A stretch of DNA of 64,000 nt from Progne subis subis (Eukaryota; Chordata; Aves; Passeriformes; Hirundinidae). The notes under the pieces are model-generated. The model was given only the letters and a program-made list of their open reading frames with translations, did no database searches and was not told the DNA's origin. The translations under genes were made by a program, and so were the position numbers. Positions 13,101-25,514 of this stretch are shown one piece after another. Where the stretch lies: assembly GCA_022316685.1 (NCBI GenBank), contig JAKJHU010000023.1, positions 6,249,192 to 6,313,191 on the forward strand, read 5' to 3'. Each line of letters opens with the position of its first letter. Position 1 is the first letter of the stretch.

Positions 13101-16100
13101 TGTGCCTGGCTAGACCACTTCTGTTTGAGATTGAGGATGAGCCCACATGGGCTTCAGCACAGCCCTCTGCAGCCTGCAGCTGTCTGTCTTGTACTACCAA
13201 ACTGGAAAAGGGCCTGTGCCTATAGATTTTCTCCTGTGCTTTTCAAATCATCATCTGGAGCACTAAGTATAGTGAAAATACCTCTTTGCTTGGTTAAAAA
13301 GGACTGATCTCTTGGTGACTCACATTTTTGTATGAAGAGATGGAAACTGGAGATTTAATCTCTAGTCTAGCAGATGAGTATCTAGAAAAAAAAAAGAAAT
13401 AAACTAAACAAACAAAAACCTGGACTGTAGCAGATCTTTAGCAGAACAGCAGATACTGTTACTGCAAACTCTTTAAAAATGTGTCAGGCTGGCTGTGATT
13501 GCAGTGCATCCTCTCCTAGCCAGGTGGTCAGCTCTGACCCCTGATCACAACAGTGGTATTTCTTCTGGTGCTGACTTAGGTAGTTACAAACCCAGTGCCA
13601 CTCTGAGGGTGTTAGCTAAGTGCCAAGATCAGAAAGGGAATTATTACAGGACTTGCATGGCAAAAGAGATCTACCTCATGAGCCTCCCTCACGACAAAGG
13701 CCTCACAAATTGAACTGACATTAAAGGAAGGTGTAAGCACAAGCAGGAGTGAAACAAAAGTATTTGGCAGGAGAAGACATACTGGGCAGACCAAAAGTTA
13801 GCTATAAATGAGGAGCAACAGTCACCTGGAATAATGTATCTTAAAAAAAAAAATATTAAAAAGTCAAAATCAATAGGCAGCAATGAGACAATCAGCTGAT
13901 ACCAGTAAAGACCACATAGGACTGAGAGAGTGATGGCTAGTGAGTATCTCTTCAGTGGTTTTATACAAAGATTGTTATGCTTTACTCTTGGCCTACTTTC
14001 TGTCACTTTTCAGTCAAATATGAAGAAGAAATTACATATTTTTCTTTATTTATCTTTTGTCCATGATTGCAGGAAACAGCTTTCAGTTTTGATGGGTGTG
14101 GAATGGAGGAAACAATTCCAAGGTGTTCTGAACATGCTCTGTTCAGGCTTGCCCTGAACTCTGGCTTCAGTCTGCCATTACCTGCCTGGTGCAGTATCTC
14201 TCTGCCTGTGTTAACATTCAGATTTTATCACAGTACCACCATATAAAAATGCCATAAACATTTACACTACTTTTGGAGTCCAGAAAGGGCAGTGGTAATT
14301 TGCCACTGCAATAATATTTGTGAAACATTCATGAAAAATGACAGGCATGGAAACAAGAATAATTGGAGCTAATGGAGACAAAATCCCACAGTTATAAAGA
14401 TATATGGCACTTTAGAAAATTGATTTAGTACGTCTAGTAGAAAGCAAAAGGGAGAGCACATGATATCCAGTCATTCACAATCTACTTATCATGAGTCTTC
14501 CTGATTGAATTGGTATCAGTACAAATCAGCAAAGTAATATAACTGATACCAGCAGTGTTCTACTGATACAAAGTCAGTGTGAGATAAGAATCCGCTTGAA
14601 GATACGGATTTGAGTTACCTTGCCTCATGATTCTTGGTAACATATAAAATATTATCAAGGAATTTTTAAACATACACATGGCTTAAAGCAAAGTCAGATG
14701 TGCAGCATTTTGCAGTTGTATCAGGACCTTATAAACCAGAAAAGTTGCTATACTGTTTTCTGTAAGACATAGAGTCACACTTCCTAGGTTATGAGTTTAT
14801 TTTCCTTTGGAAAGTCTTTTACTCAGCATTCACTAAGAATCACTTGAGGTTTTGTTTTAAGAGCAAAGTCCTTGCAATTGATTTCCCAGGGAAAAACTGG
14901 ATTTCTTTACATGAAACAGAAACTTTGAAAATATTTAATGTGGACATAGATGTTTAGGTATCTAATTAAGGCATAAAACAGAATATAGTCTGATAAATTA
15001 CCTAATACATGTCCAGTTGATATTATATGCTGAACTCACTCTGCTCTCTGCTCTCCAGATTTTGCCAGTGGGAGCAGAACACATTACGGCATTTTTGCAA
15101 AATTTCTATCAGTAGATGCCTAAAAGTAAATGGAGTTGCTTTGCTTCACACACTTGAATATTATGACTATTTTCTTTTTAACCAGTTTTTCTTAGTCTGG
15201 GTGTTGCTAAATATTACATAATATATAATTTGATATTTAACCTGTGATCATTGACTTAATTCATGTAACATATGGTTAAATTAGACAACTATTTCCCAAG
15301 CAATGCTTCCCATATGGTGCAATGGCCAGGAGGTTGATAATTCAAACATTTTTTCATTACATTGAGGCATTCCCTCTGTCAGAACAGTTCTCCAGCCTTT
15401 TGCTGAAATTCCCTGAGGAGTAAGAAGAGGATTTATTGGCTAATAATAATGGATATCATGACTGGTATCCCTTGAGCATTCAAAATTTGACACACACAAC
15501 AAATTTCCTCCACTCAGAAAAAGAAAAGTGTTTTGCCTAAGCACATTCACTTTGTAACTGTGTGAATTTGGGGCATGCCCTTGTCATTTTTTGAGCGGGA
15601 GCAGAGAATGCTGTTGAGCTTGAAGTTCAACAAGAAAATTTTGCATGTGCATATCACTTCTCCCATGGAATTTTCAAAAGATCGCGCTAGCCTTTGGTGA
15701 TTTATGGCAGGATTGTTTGATTCTTTTTTCAAATATCTCTCAGAAGAGGTTTTTCTATTTTCTTCTTGCAAGAGAAATACATCTTAAATTAAATATGCCT
15801 TACAGGGAGATTTGTATCTGTAATGATTTGTCTTCCACTTTCAGTGAGAGTAAAAACCAGTGAAAGAAAATTGGGAAGAAAGAACTGAAAAGCCACTAAG
15901 TTTGCTCTACAGCTTTAGGAGAAAAAAGATTATTCAAGGAAAATGTATATGAATCCACTAAACATGCACAACATACATTTTAAGGGAAGACTGAGAAATA
16001 ACTGCTGTTAAGAAGACAAGCTTTCAAATAAAACAAACTCCAGAGAGTATACTGTTCCTAAGATGCAATCTTTAAGGCTTTCAAAATCTTCAGCTGAATA

Positions 16101-16170
16101 TTATGCCACTTACTTGAAATTACCGTGTTAACTTGCATGAACAAGCAGCAACAGGAAAATATGCAAGAAG

Positions 16171-16202
16171 ATAAAATAAAAATAAAATAAAATAAATAAA
16201 AT
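16171..16202. repeat. (AAAAT)n/(AAAT)n microsatellite
   Basis: Short imperfect array of AAAAT and AAAT units in AT-rich sequence. Confidence 0.85.
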
Positions 16203-16553
16203 TGTCTAGAGACAATAACTGCAATGACATCAAAATATCTTTTTTTCAAATTTGGGAGGGTTTTTGTGCCTCTGAGAAATTTTCTTATTGCCACAAAAGT
16301 AGAAGCTGACTAGTAATAGCATCAGAGTATTCCACTTGTCCTGATTCATCCCACTTTAATACACATGTGTCATGCCACACTTTGAACTGAACCACCTGCT
16401 CCTCATCCAGCCAGGCACATCTGTTTGGATTGTTTATGGTCAGTGGATGGGGGCCTACAGTTTGGTAAACAGAAACTTCTCTTCAGTGTTTAAAACAAGA
16501 CTCTTTCACCAGAAAACTATACATCGTAGTGCTGAAATTGTGGAGCAGTGATG

Positions 16554-16600
16554 ACAGAATCATTTAAGTTGGAAAAGACCTCTGAGACCCTCTGCTGTAG
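16554..16600 (-). mobile_element. Very short CR1 3' end
   Basis: The plus-strand text begins ACAGAATCATTTAAGTTGG and continues GAAAAGACCTCTGAGA. This is the complement of the last tens of bases of an avian CR1 3' UTR. Only about 47 bp can be aligned by eye, so this is an extreme 5' truncation or a decayed copy on the minus strand. Confidence 0.7.
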
Positions 16601-17410
16601 TGCATTCCATTGGGCTTGGTTGTCTCCAAGTTTTTTCTGGGACCTGCAGGGCATTTTTACGCTGGACTGCCTCAGCCTTGGATCTGCAAGCGATTATCTT
16701 ATCTTCTGGCCTACGGCACACTTCTGGGAAAGGCACAGAACGGTCACAAACATTACAAAGTAGGGATCTCTTATTCTCAGTAAGAATGTCATCTTTCCAT
16801 CAGTCTCTTGACATGAACTGAGGGCTCATTAAATGGTTGAGAGACTGACCTTTCAATATTACACTTAGCAGTGTTCATGACAGTCTTACAAACACGTGCT
16901 AAGTTGTGCCCCTAGCTGATGTGCAAGCACACACTAAGCCAGTTTACATGGTCAAAAGAGAGAAGCACATTTCAGATGAAGGGCAGTAGGCCAAGAACAG
17001 AGAACTAGTGATTTTCATGACTTCTCTCTGTATTAGCTGGCAGCATGAGCCTGCCTAGTAACCCGAAGTTATGGCCCATCTTTGCCCTTGATTTTTGATT
17101 GCCTTTTAGAGATGTTCACAGACCTGGCCAGCATCTAGCACAGGGTGTGGGAACATACATTCATGCAGCACATGGATGTACCTGTGGAATTTGTATGCAC
17201 AGTGTATCTATTATATCTATTCTGTATGTTTTATTTGGGTATACATAGATATACACAAATATATATATAAAATATGTGGATTCAGGTGCCCCCTCTGTAG
17301 CTTGAAGATGGTGCTCTGTCTTGAATCCTGCCCACTCTATCTTTGTAGAGCCATTCAAATGGGAAAAACAACAGTATCCAAGGAAAATAGAATTTCTATG
17401 TCCAGAGTAG
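16601..17410. other. Unique spacer with an AT-rich patch
   Basis: No gene or repeat is recognised beyond a short ATATAT run near 17256-17275. It separates the short minus-strand CR1 end from the large plus-strand CR1. Confidence 0.6.
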
Positions 17411-18237
17411 ATGGGGGTCTGTACAGACTGGATTGATGGACTAAGATCAGTTGTATAAGATTCAACAAGGCCAAGTACCAGGTCTTGCACTTGGGTCTCA
17501 ACAATCCCAGGCAGTGGTCCAGGCTTGGGGAAGAGTGGAAGGAAATGTGTCCAATGGAGAAGGACCTGGAGGTGCTGGTCGACTGCCAGCTGAACACGAG
17601 CCAGCTGTGCCCGGGTGGCCAAGAAGACCAATGGCACCTGGCCTGTGTCAGCAATAGTGTGGCCAGCAGGAGCAGGGCAGGGATTGTCCCCCTGCATTCA
17701 GCACTGGTGATGCTGCTCCTCAGATTCCATGTCCATTTCTGAGCTCCTCGTGACAAGAAGGACCTCGAGAAGCTGGAGTGTGTCCAGAGAAGGGCAATGG
17801 AGCTGGAGAAGGGTCAGGAGCACCAGCCTGATGAGAAGCAGCTGAGGGAGCTGGGAGTGTTCAGCCTGGAGAAAAGGAGGCTCAAGGGAGATATTCTCAC
17901 TTTTTTTGCAACTACCTGAAAGGAGGTTGTGGTGAGATGGGGGTTGATCTCTTCTCCCAAAACAAGCAATAGAGCAAGAGGAAGCAGCCTCACTTTGCAC
18001 CATGGGAGGTCTGGCTTGGATATTAGGAAAAAATATCTTCATGGAAAGGGTTGTCATCCATCAAAACAGGCTGCCCAGGGAAATGGGTGAGTCACCATCC
18101 CTGGAGGTATTTAAAAGATAAGTAGATGTGGCACTTAAAGACATGGTTTCATGGTGGACATAGCATTGTTAAATTAATTGTTGGACTCAATGATTTTAGA
18201 GATTTTTTTCCATCCCAAATTGTTCTGTGATTCTATT
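17411..18237 (+). mobile_element. CR1 LINE, 5'-truncated 3' end (copy 2, best preserved)
   Basis: It holds the C-terminal part of the CR1 reverse transcriptase ORF plus the 3' UTR. In order: a DNA stretch encoding an IRFNKAKYQVLHLG-like segment (about 17455-17496), a KDLEVLVDCQLNTSQL-like stretch (about 17560-17610), a VASRSRAGIVPLHSALV-like stretch (about 17660-17710), the [21 protein letters not shown] motif (about 17845-17890), GGATATTAGGAAAAA (about 18019), and the terminal GGACTCAATGAT...ATTGTTCTGTGATTCTATT near 18183-18237. Frameshifts break the ORF, so it is not competent. It shares its ORF-end and 3' UTR arrangement with the copy at 3.3-4.1 kb and lies in the same orientation. The antisense strand stays open for up to 178 codons, a by-product of CR1 composition. 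Confidence 0.95.
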
Positions 18238-20519
18238 ATCAGGAGATGGACCTTAGTGGCAAGCAGCTTTGAATACTTCCCCCTACCTCAATACTCCTAC
18301 TAACCTTTCCTCTCAGTTTGGATAAGAAACTACAGAATATAATATTACAAGTCTGCAAATACCTACTCAGAATCTTTTTAAACTTCCCTAAGAAGATAAC
18401 CATTTCTCCTATGTTATAATTAGCTGATTTTTCTCCAGAGGACATCTGTGCTGATGGTGTACTTTGTTCTTTGTGTTAGCACTTTTGAGCAGCACCCAAA
18501 CAATGTCTTTCCATTAAGACTCTACTGCCCCAAATCCTTCCCAGAAAATTAGAGGACTTCAGAGGAGAAACATAGGTCAGTAGGTGATTTAAAATCCATT
18601 TGTGCAACTTAAACTGTATGGAAACTTAAACATCAATAAATTAATGGCATTCAAAGGTCAATTTTTAAACAGAAATTGATATTAAACCAATTCCTATGGT
18701 CATTGTCTGTGCATACAAGAAAGAATAAAAGGTACAATAGCACTCGAAGAATGGAAGTGTTTGTCTCTTTACGTAATGCCAATGTAATAACTTACCCAAA
18801 ATGATTGATGAGCATGATGGAGCCCAGAGTGGGTGTCTAATAGATGATGGATATACAAAATTTGAAACTGAGAATGATTTTCATGTTCATTTAACTCTTT
18901 CTCAAAGTGTTTAAAATGACTATTAAAAACTAAATCAGGTGGAATTGTCAGGAATTGGTTGAATGATGCTCACTCAATGCAGATTATCTGTCACCGGGCT
19001 ACAGGTTATTTGTTGAACTAATGATCTAAAACATGAGCTAATCAAAAATAATATAAACCCAAAAGTGATCAGAAAAGAAGCTGATAGGAGTATGACAGAC
19101 AAACCGCTCTGTGGGAACAGAATAAGCATGACCAATGTGTACTAGGCATCAAGGGGGGTTGGCAGCACAATTTGTCATTGGATTTCTGCTTCTCATAGAT
19201 ATTCATAACTAATGGTAAGCCATTTTCTGCTCCTTGAGTCTCTGGATAGCAAGTAAAAGCTCAGATAAAATCTTCAAATTAAATAGAATTGGATTTAGCC
19301 ACTACAAATCAATTTAAGAGGATCTAATCATCATTGCTGTGTTCCTGTTACAGTTGGTGATGCTACTGGAGCAGCAAAAGTGCCAGTAGGATGTAGCAGG
19401 CACATAAACAAATGGAAATAAACAATCACTTCTCTGAGCTTGCCATTGCACATCCCATAAATCAACAGTCTGCTGCTACTGGTCCCCTTCCTCCATGTGC
19501 CCATCCAAGGAGGCTGGTATGGCCACTCTGAAATGTAGGAGTGGTAGGGTTTCCTTTGGCTTAGAAAGAGGCAGATAAGGATAAGGACTGAGGTGTCAGG
19601 AGCAGGCAGACCAACACCAGTCCTGTAATGGGGTAAAGGCTTCCCCGTCCTTCTCGTGCCCAAGGTCAGGCACTGCAGCCTTGGGGATCCTAAGACATCC
19701 CAAAGATGAGGTTCAACCCACGGTGACCTTGAGTCTAAAGGCTCCAGACAGATACCGCTCACTGCATATATTCATGTCAGAAAAAAGTAAACAAATGGCA
19801 TGTCAGAGTAGCTTAGGAGACTGAAAATCGCTGTTTTCCTTTATCTGACTCAGTTCTTGATAAACTAGGTGAGCCCCAGCAACCAGTAATACTCAGAGGG
19901 CACTTGCAAATTACTTTGTTGAACAGATCTGTTAATGCCTAATTGAGCAGATCAATTATCTTTTCTTGTTTGACCTTTTGTGGAAAAAATTGCCTATTTT
20001 TTCATGGATACTTTGGGGTTTTTTTCATAATATTTCTCAAAGGTGATCATAAATCCCATTTTAGCTGGTTGCAGAAAGAACATAAAATGTCCATTTTTCT
20101 GGGAAAACAGCACTAGAAAATAATTTTTAGGGAGGTATGAAGGAAAAAAAAAAAAAATCCATAGCTTTTGAACCTGATTTTCACAACTTTTACCCTATAA
20201 ATTTTCTTTTGAGGTTCTTTTTCAATCATACTTATATCATCACTTTGAAAAGATTCTCAATAAAAATCGTGGCTTATTATTTGATTTTCAAAGGCAATAC
20301 TCAAAAAATTCTCTGTCAGATGAGGTTCTTAACTGGCAAAGGATAGAAAGCAACAGACTTTAGAAGCAATTTGATCTAATATTATTTGCTTAAAATAATA
20401 GCATTACATGAAATAAAATGTAACCTTTTGTAAATGGAGAGTAAAACTGACTGAATGGTACATATAAAATTACAGGATTAACAGAAAAAAATCACCTCCC
20501 AAAGGTGTTGTCAACAGTC
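18238..20519. other. Unique AT-rich noncoding stretch
   Basis: No repeat is recognised. One minus-strand open frame of 143 codons (19331-19762) lacks any domain, coding bias or splice context and is judged fortuitous. Confidence 0.6.
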
Positions 20520-20620
20520 AAATCACCCAGAGGCCTGCTTTTGTGCTTTTTAATATTCTCACCTATGACATGGAGGGAAGCATGAATCATTGCTAGTACT
20601 GTTTTCAGATGGCACAAACA
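20520..20620 (+). mobile_element. Probable ancient CR1 reverse-transcriptase trace
   Basis: The stretch GCCTGCTTTTGTGCTTTTTA at about 20532, followed by a TATGACATGGA segment and TTTCAGATGGCACAAAC, resembles the CR1 region encoding the conserved 'LFNIFINDMDEG...FADDTK' part of the reverse transcriptase. Here the ADD active-site motif appears degraded to SDG. Divergence is high and a stop interrupts the frame. It could be a chance match. Flanks on both sides do not align by eye. Confidence 0.35.
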
Positions 20621-22281
20621 TCAACAGATTGGGAAATAATTACAAGCAGAAGACAATTCTACAGGATGATCTGTATCTCTTATTATTTTGGATCCACATA
20701 GGGTGAAATCTTCCATAAAGATGACTTGAAGGCCTATGGAAACATCTACTGGGCTTCAAAACCATAGAAAGGTTTGATGTATCAAAGCTATAGAAAAGCT
20801 TTGAGAACTTGAATAATCTGCCTTAAAAGTAAGACCATCTTGTGTGCAATGAATATGGTTGGAATATACACTGAACAATAAAGGGAAAACACTATGCTGA
20901 ATAATTGCTCATAAGTGAACATAGTCTGTTTTAATCCACTGAATGACACAGACATCCTGTGAAGAACTAGATTGTTCCTTTACCATGAGTTCATGTTTTA
21001 AACCTACCATATATGGTAAATTATGAAAGAATTAATGTGTGCATATCCTCATAAATAAGACTTCAGCTCTCTCTGACTAATAAAGCTTAAAATACTAATT
21101 AATCACAAACATATGTGCCAATCTCATGGGCCAATATGTCTCAGTAGTCTAATTTACTAAACCAGAGGTATAGATCCAAATCTGATACCTGAAGTTCATT
21201 ATTGTTTACTGTCATGCACAAAACATTTTGATCTTTTACTCACAAGAAGGAAACCACAGCATTTAACATAGATGAGTGGTCTTGGCATGCTAAAGTAAAT
21301 CAGTCATGAACATTACATCCACTGAAAATTACTGGCTGAATTAGTAGATGGATATTTGCAACAATGGTATTGATTCAGGCCAAGTACATGTAGTTGCCAA
21401 CTGATTCATTAGCCAACAACTCTGATGAAAATGTAAAGTTTATAAATTAAAATAATAACAGGATATCTGTAGATTTCTTTCTGCACCCAGATTCCTGCTT
21501 CTTCAGTAGGAAGAAGTTATTTTTACTGAAGTAATAAAATGTATCATAACCAATTTCAAATTATGAGGAAGTGAAAACTATGCTGATGTTTCAAGAAGAG
21601 AGAAGGAAAAAAAAAATTACCTATGTCCCTTTAACAGGAGCAAAATAAAGGATAAAGGTGTTAATGTCGAAAAATTTGATTCACCTTTATATTTTTTGAT
21701 AAATACTGCATTTAAAGTTTTCTTCACAGACTACTATTGTCAGAAAAAAGAATAATAAGCTCATCAAGCAGAAGTGACCCTAATTGAGTTTGAATGAGTT
21801 TCAGGAGCAGATTATAAAGAAACAGATAGAAATATGCCAAGAAGTTAAGTTGATAGACTTAGGTTATCTCTTTATGTTGTTTTGTGTGTCCAAAGTATAG
21901 AAGAGACATGACTGATCTGGAATGATACTTGAAATGTATCATTCACATCATGATCTGGGCTGCTATTTTTTTTTTAACCTTTCTCTGTCCTGCTCATAGG
22001 GAAACATCTAGAGTAAAATTTGCTTGCATTTGTTCAACACGAAAGATGCTTTTATGCTAGGCAGCACAGAGGAAAGTAAATAGATGAAACTGCAGAGAGA
22101 ATGAGGCACAGATTTATAGAAAGCCACATAGAACTCACCAGTTTGCTTTGAAACCTCACATTGTTAAAAAAAAATGAGACAAAATATACCTCTATTACTA
22201 ATTCACACTTAAAAACTACCGTGCTATTTCAAAATGGTACCTTGTGATAAATGGTTTTGATACTGCTGATGGGTGTCATAC
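20621..22281. other. AT-rich noncoding stretch
   Basis: Very AT-rich, with no open frame of note and no recognised repeat. Confidence 0.6.
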
Positions 22282-22354
22282 AGAAAAAAAAAAAAAAAGA
22301 AAAAGAAAAGGGAAAAAAAAGGGGGGGAAAAAAAAAAAAAAAAAAAAAAAAAAG
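22282..22354. repeat. 73-bp homopurine tract
   Basis: An uninterrupted run of A and G on the plus strand: poly(A) with scattered G, a seven-G block at 22321-22327, then about 26 A. Homopurine/homopyrimidine runs of this length can adopt triplex (H-DNA) structure, and they are length-unstable and hard to sequence. Confidence 0.92.
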
Positions 22355-22411
22355 CTTTACTTCCTCCAGCTCCCAAAAGGAAGGGGACAATATTTTCCTT
22401 ATGATTGTCAA

Positions 22412-22550
22412 ATAAAATAAAATTTAAAAAAAAAACCAAAAACCAAAAAAAACCCACAAAAAACCCACAACAAAAAACAAACCCACAAAAACCCCAAATC
22501 AACCTGGCTGAAAACCAAAATAATACACCAACCAAACCCACAGCAAACTT
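22412..22550. repeat. A/C-only low-complexity tract
   Basis: Apart from a few T near its ends, the plus strand holds only A and C, with CAAAAACC- and CCCACAAAA-like units that are irregular instead of strictly tandem. It sits just 3' of the homopurine tract and resembles the larger tract at 23.9-24.2 kb. Confidence 0.85.
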
Positions 22551-23892
22551 TGGTGCATGAGTGTGGTTTGTGCCACTGTGTCAAAAATTACTCTGCCCAA
22601 GGGGGAAGAGTGGGAAATCTCCAAGAGAAGTGTAAGCAGCATCTCTGAAAAGTTCTCAGGCTATTGGTAAAAGCTCAGTCAGAAAGTTTGTGCTCATACT
22701 AGGTTTGAAGTCTGATGATATATAAATATTTACTGCTCATTGTCAGCTTTGCTAGGTGTTTTTCGTGAAGGAGGGCAGAGAAAACTGCTCCTGGCAGGTG
22801 CTGCTTGGGAAAATCAAAGGTGTGCATTGGAAGCAGAAGCACTAGGAATTGAAAAGGCAAATACAAGTGGATCATCATCGAAGGGTTTGACTAAGAGACA
22901 TCACTGAGCTCCATAAATGTCATTAAAAATTTAGCTCAAAGTATCTAAACCACTTTAAAACAACCCATAGTCACTCAAGATCTAGATTGAGAGATTTTTT
23001 TGTGGTTTTGGAGTGCTGTTACAATCATATCCTGGAAGCAAGCTTAAGCCAACTATCCAAGTAAGCAAGGGCTTAGAAAATCTATATGGAATTAAATCAC
23101 TCACAGATGGAAACACAAGTACACATTAAGGCAAGGAAGTGCTTCAGTGTCATTGCCATGCAGGTCTGTTCAGCTCCTTAGACAAGCACTGCTGTGTGTG
23201 TTTTCTTCCTCTCCACTGAATGCATCAAAATTGGGTTAAAGCATCATGTTTTGACAAACAAGCTCAGCAGAACAGGAAATTATTGCCCTCTGTACAACAT
23301 TAAATTACTGACATCGGATGCTGTAAATATTGCAGTGCCACAAAAAATCTACCAGCACCAGGTAGTGGGGGTAATTTAATCCTTACAAAACTAGAGAGAA
23401 AGGGCTCAACTCTTTAACAGTGAGAGGAATGTGAGAGGAATGCACATCATAAGATAGGTGTATTTACAAAATTTCAGGAGGCAAGGAATAGAAAAATCAT
23501 CTCAGATTTTCTATTCTTTGTCCTCTTTGCCCTTTTTTTGGCACATTTGTCTATGGCATTGGGCAGTAAATGAACATTCATTATGTCTGTCAAGGTTAAA
23601 ACATTCTATAATAAAATGACCGGTAAAACTCACCTTATCCCTTTATATTGATCACTGTCTTTTTTTTCTCTCCTTGATGAACAACATGTTAGTAAACTAT
23701 TCATTTTCATCATCAAAGTATAAGCATATATAATTATATATATATATATGCAGAGCTATTTTGAAATATTCTCCCTGATTAAATATTATTAAATATTGCC
23801 TAGAGTTTAAGATCATATTTATCTTATTTTTTATTTTCTTTAAAAATGCCCTGATCCAATTTGGACTAGGGGTTTTTTGTGTGTGTGTCCTC
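22551..23892. other. Unique AT-rich noncoding stretch with (AT)n
   Basis: No gene is seen. It contains an 11-bp tandem duplication (GTGAGAGGAAT twice, 23420-23441), an AT dinucleotide run (about 23725-23749) and a short GT run leading into the A/C tract. Confidence 0.6.
23725..23749. repeat. (AT)n dinucleotide microsatellite
   Basis: Alternating AT, interrupted once by AATT. Confidence 0.85.
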
Positions 23893-24185
23893 ACACCCAC
23901 CCCTCCAAAAACAAAACAATGCAAAAAAAAAACCTAAAACAAAAACAAAACCTAACAAAATAACAACCAAAAAGCCCCAAACCCCACAAAAAAACCCCGT
24001 ACCAAACAAAAACCCCCAAAAACCCAACCACCAAAAAACCCAACCAAAAATAATCAATAAAAGTCCTTACTCCCTCCACCAAAAAAAACCCCAAACAAAA
24101 CCCAATAAAACAAAAACAAACAAACCCACAAAAACAAACCAAACCAAACAAACAAACAAACAAACACCCAAAAGAAACCAAGAGA
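23893..24185. repeat. 290-bp nearly G-free A/C tract
   Basis: The plus strand is almost entirely A and C, with only a handful of G and T. It carries blocks of 3-5 C separated by A runs, and (CAAA)n near 24146-24165. The minus strand therefore shows repeated GGG/GGGG/GGGGG blocks separated by T-rich loops, especially for the interval 23970-24040. It forms long spurious reading frames rich in Lys/Pro/Thr/Asn (plus) or Phe/Gly/Trp (minus), which are composition artefacts and not genes. Confidence 0.9.
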
Positions 24186-25219
24186 AAAAAGACAGCCCAG
24201 AAAAATTCTGGAGAAAAACAACATCTGATATGAAATATTGTAACTTTTCTTGAAATGAACCATTACTTAATAAACTAAATTCTGTGCAGAGTAATGGCAA
24301 GTATTAAAAAATGCATGAATGCTCCACTGCTTGTGTTCGATTTTGCTGTGATGTGAAATATGAAATGTGAAATATCCTTCCACTTCCCCCTGCCACTGCC
24401 CATTAGGAAGTATGGTTAAAATGCTGTTGCTGACACTCTTGTATTTGAAATATTCAGACATTTAAGAATGCAGAGAGCTGTTTCCCTGAGCTCTGGAAAT
24501 GCTTCTCTGTATCAGATGACATATTGCTAGCACTATAGACTGCAAATTTACTTGTAAATTGTAATTTGATATTTCACTTCAATGGCAAAAAAGGAAACCC
24601 CCAGTCCAGGATCAGGCAAACCCCCTGGGGCATATTCAACCAAGAAAGATTTTTCTTAAAATGGAAAAGACATTTGACTGCAAATTCCCAAAAGATATTA
24701 AAGTATTCATGACCAGTTCTACTGCAGCATTTCCCATAGAGAGTCTTTTCCACATGAAGAATATGAATAATGCAAATATATTTGTCCTTTTTGCCTGGGC
24801 CTTCCCATTTACTAAATTTAGAAGACAAGACTTATACCCTTTAGTACAACAGAAATAATTACTGCAACTTCTGGTGGGAGTGCTGTGGTATTTTCTGACT
24901 GTAAACTCTTCTGAATTCCTTGGATTTCTCTGCTTGATGCTTAGTTTAATCAAGTTGATCGCTTGGATTGTGGAAAAGCTAACAGTAGAGGCAGATCCTG
25001 GCTGAAAAATATCCATCAGCCAGGTTCAAATGTGAATGCTAATGGATGGTAAAACCTAAAAGTTGAAATCAGCCAAATTTTTCAGAAGTATATTTCTAAT
25101 ACCGTTTCAGGGTTTTTTTAGTACTAAGGTATTTCTCTTGTTGAACAGCACCTTTGAGGGCAAAATGCAGAATGACTATTTCACCCCCCAAGGAGCATCC
25201 ATGCCCAGAATTGTATATG
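24186..25219. other. Unique noncoding stretch
   Basis: No repeat or exon is recognised between the A/C tract and the LTR. Open frames of up to 126 codons on the minus strand lack coding character. Confidence 0.6.
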
Positions 25220-25288
25220 TGAGTCGTTGAAAACTGATACAATCACAGACAAAGACCCTCTAACTAATTAAAGTTAGAAAGTGGTATG

Positions 25289-25294
25289 TTTATT
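25289..25294 (-). promoter_or_regulatory. LTR polyadenylation signal AATAAA
   Basis: It lies on the minus strand about 70 bp downstream of the TATA-like box, as expected at the R region of a retroviral LTR. Confidence 0.7.
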
Positions 25295-25476
25295 CACCGG
25301 CAGGCGGCACGGGAGTCATCTCCCAAAGGTGTGGCCGTGCCGAACAAGGCTCTTTGCTCTCTATTTATTTTCCAAGATCTTACATACAATACATATGCAT
25401 AACCCCAGCACCTCCCATCCCCGCTCTCTATTAAAATGAGGCTATCAGTCCTTCATGTGTGCGCAGTTCTTCTCTT

Positions 25477-25514
25477 GAATTGGGTCGGTGGTCTCGAATT
25501 GGGTCAGTGGTCTC
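25477..25514. repeat. 19-bp tandem duplication in LTR U3
   Basis: GAATTGGGTCGGTGGTCTC is followed at once by the same sequence with one change (CGG to CAG). Enhancer-type duplications are common in retroviral U3 regions. Whether this is one is unknown. Confidence 0.85.

Larger units (their letters stand above)
4071..16553. other. Long unique noncoding stretch
   Basis: About 12.5 kb without a recognisable gene. Open frames are short and lack splice-site support. A charged, purine-rich patch lies at 5890-6340. A 12-bp palindromic E-box lies at 10180-10191 inside AT-rich unique sequence. A short AAAAT microsatellite lies at 16171-16202. A pyrimidine-rich run ending in AG at about 14071 precedes an open segment, but no usable donor follows. 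I see no LTR, CR1 or tRNA-like structure here. Confidence 0.6.

Noticed and set aside
14071..14235. Pyrimidine-rich acceptor followed by an open segment
   Set aside because: The segment stays open but no acceptable GT donor follows before composition becomes noncoding. The peptide has no coding character.
19331..19762. 143-codon minus-strand open frame
   Set aside because: No recognisable motif, no coding-like codon use and no splice sites at sensible places.
23879..24253. Lys/Pro/Thr-rich frame, and Phe/Gly/Trp-rich frames on the other strand
   Set aside because: Pure translation of the A/C low-complexity tract.
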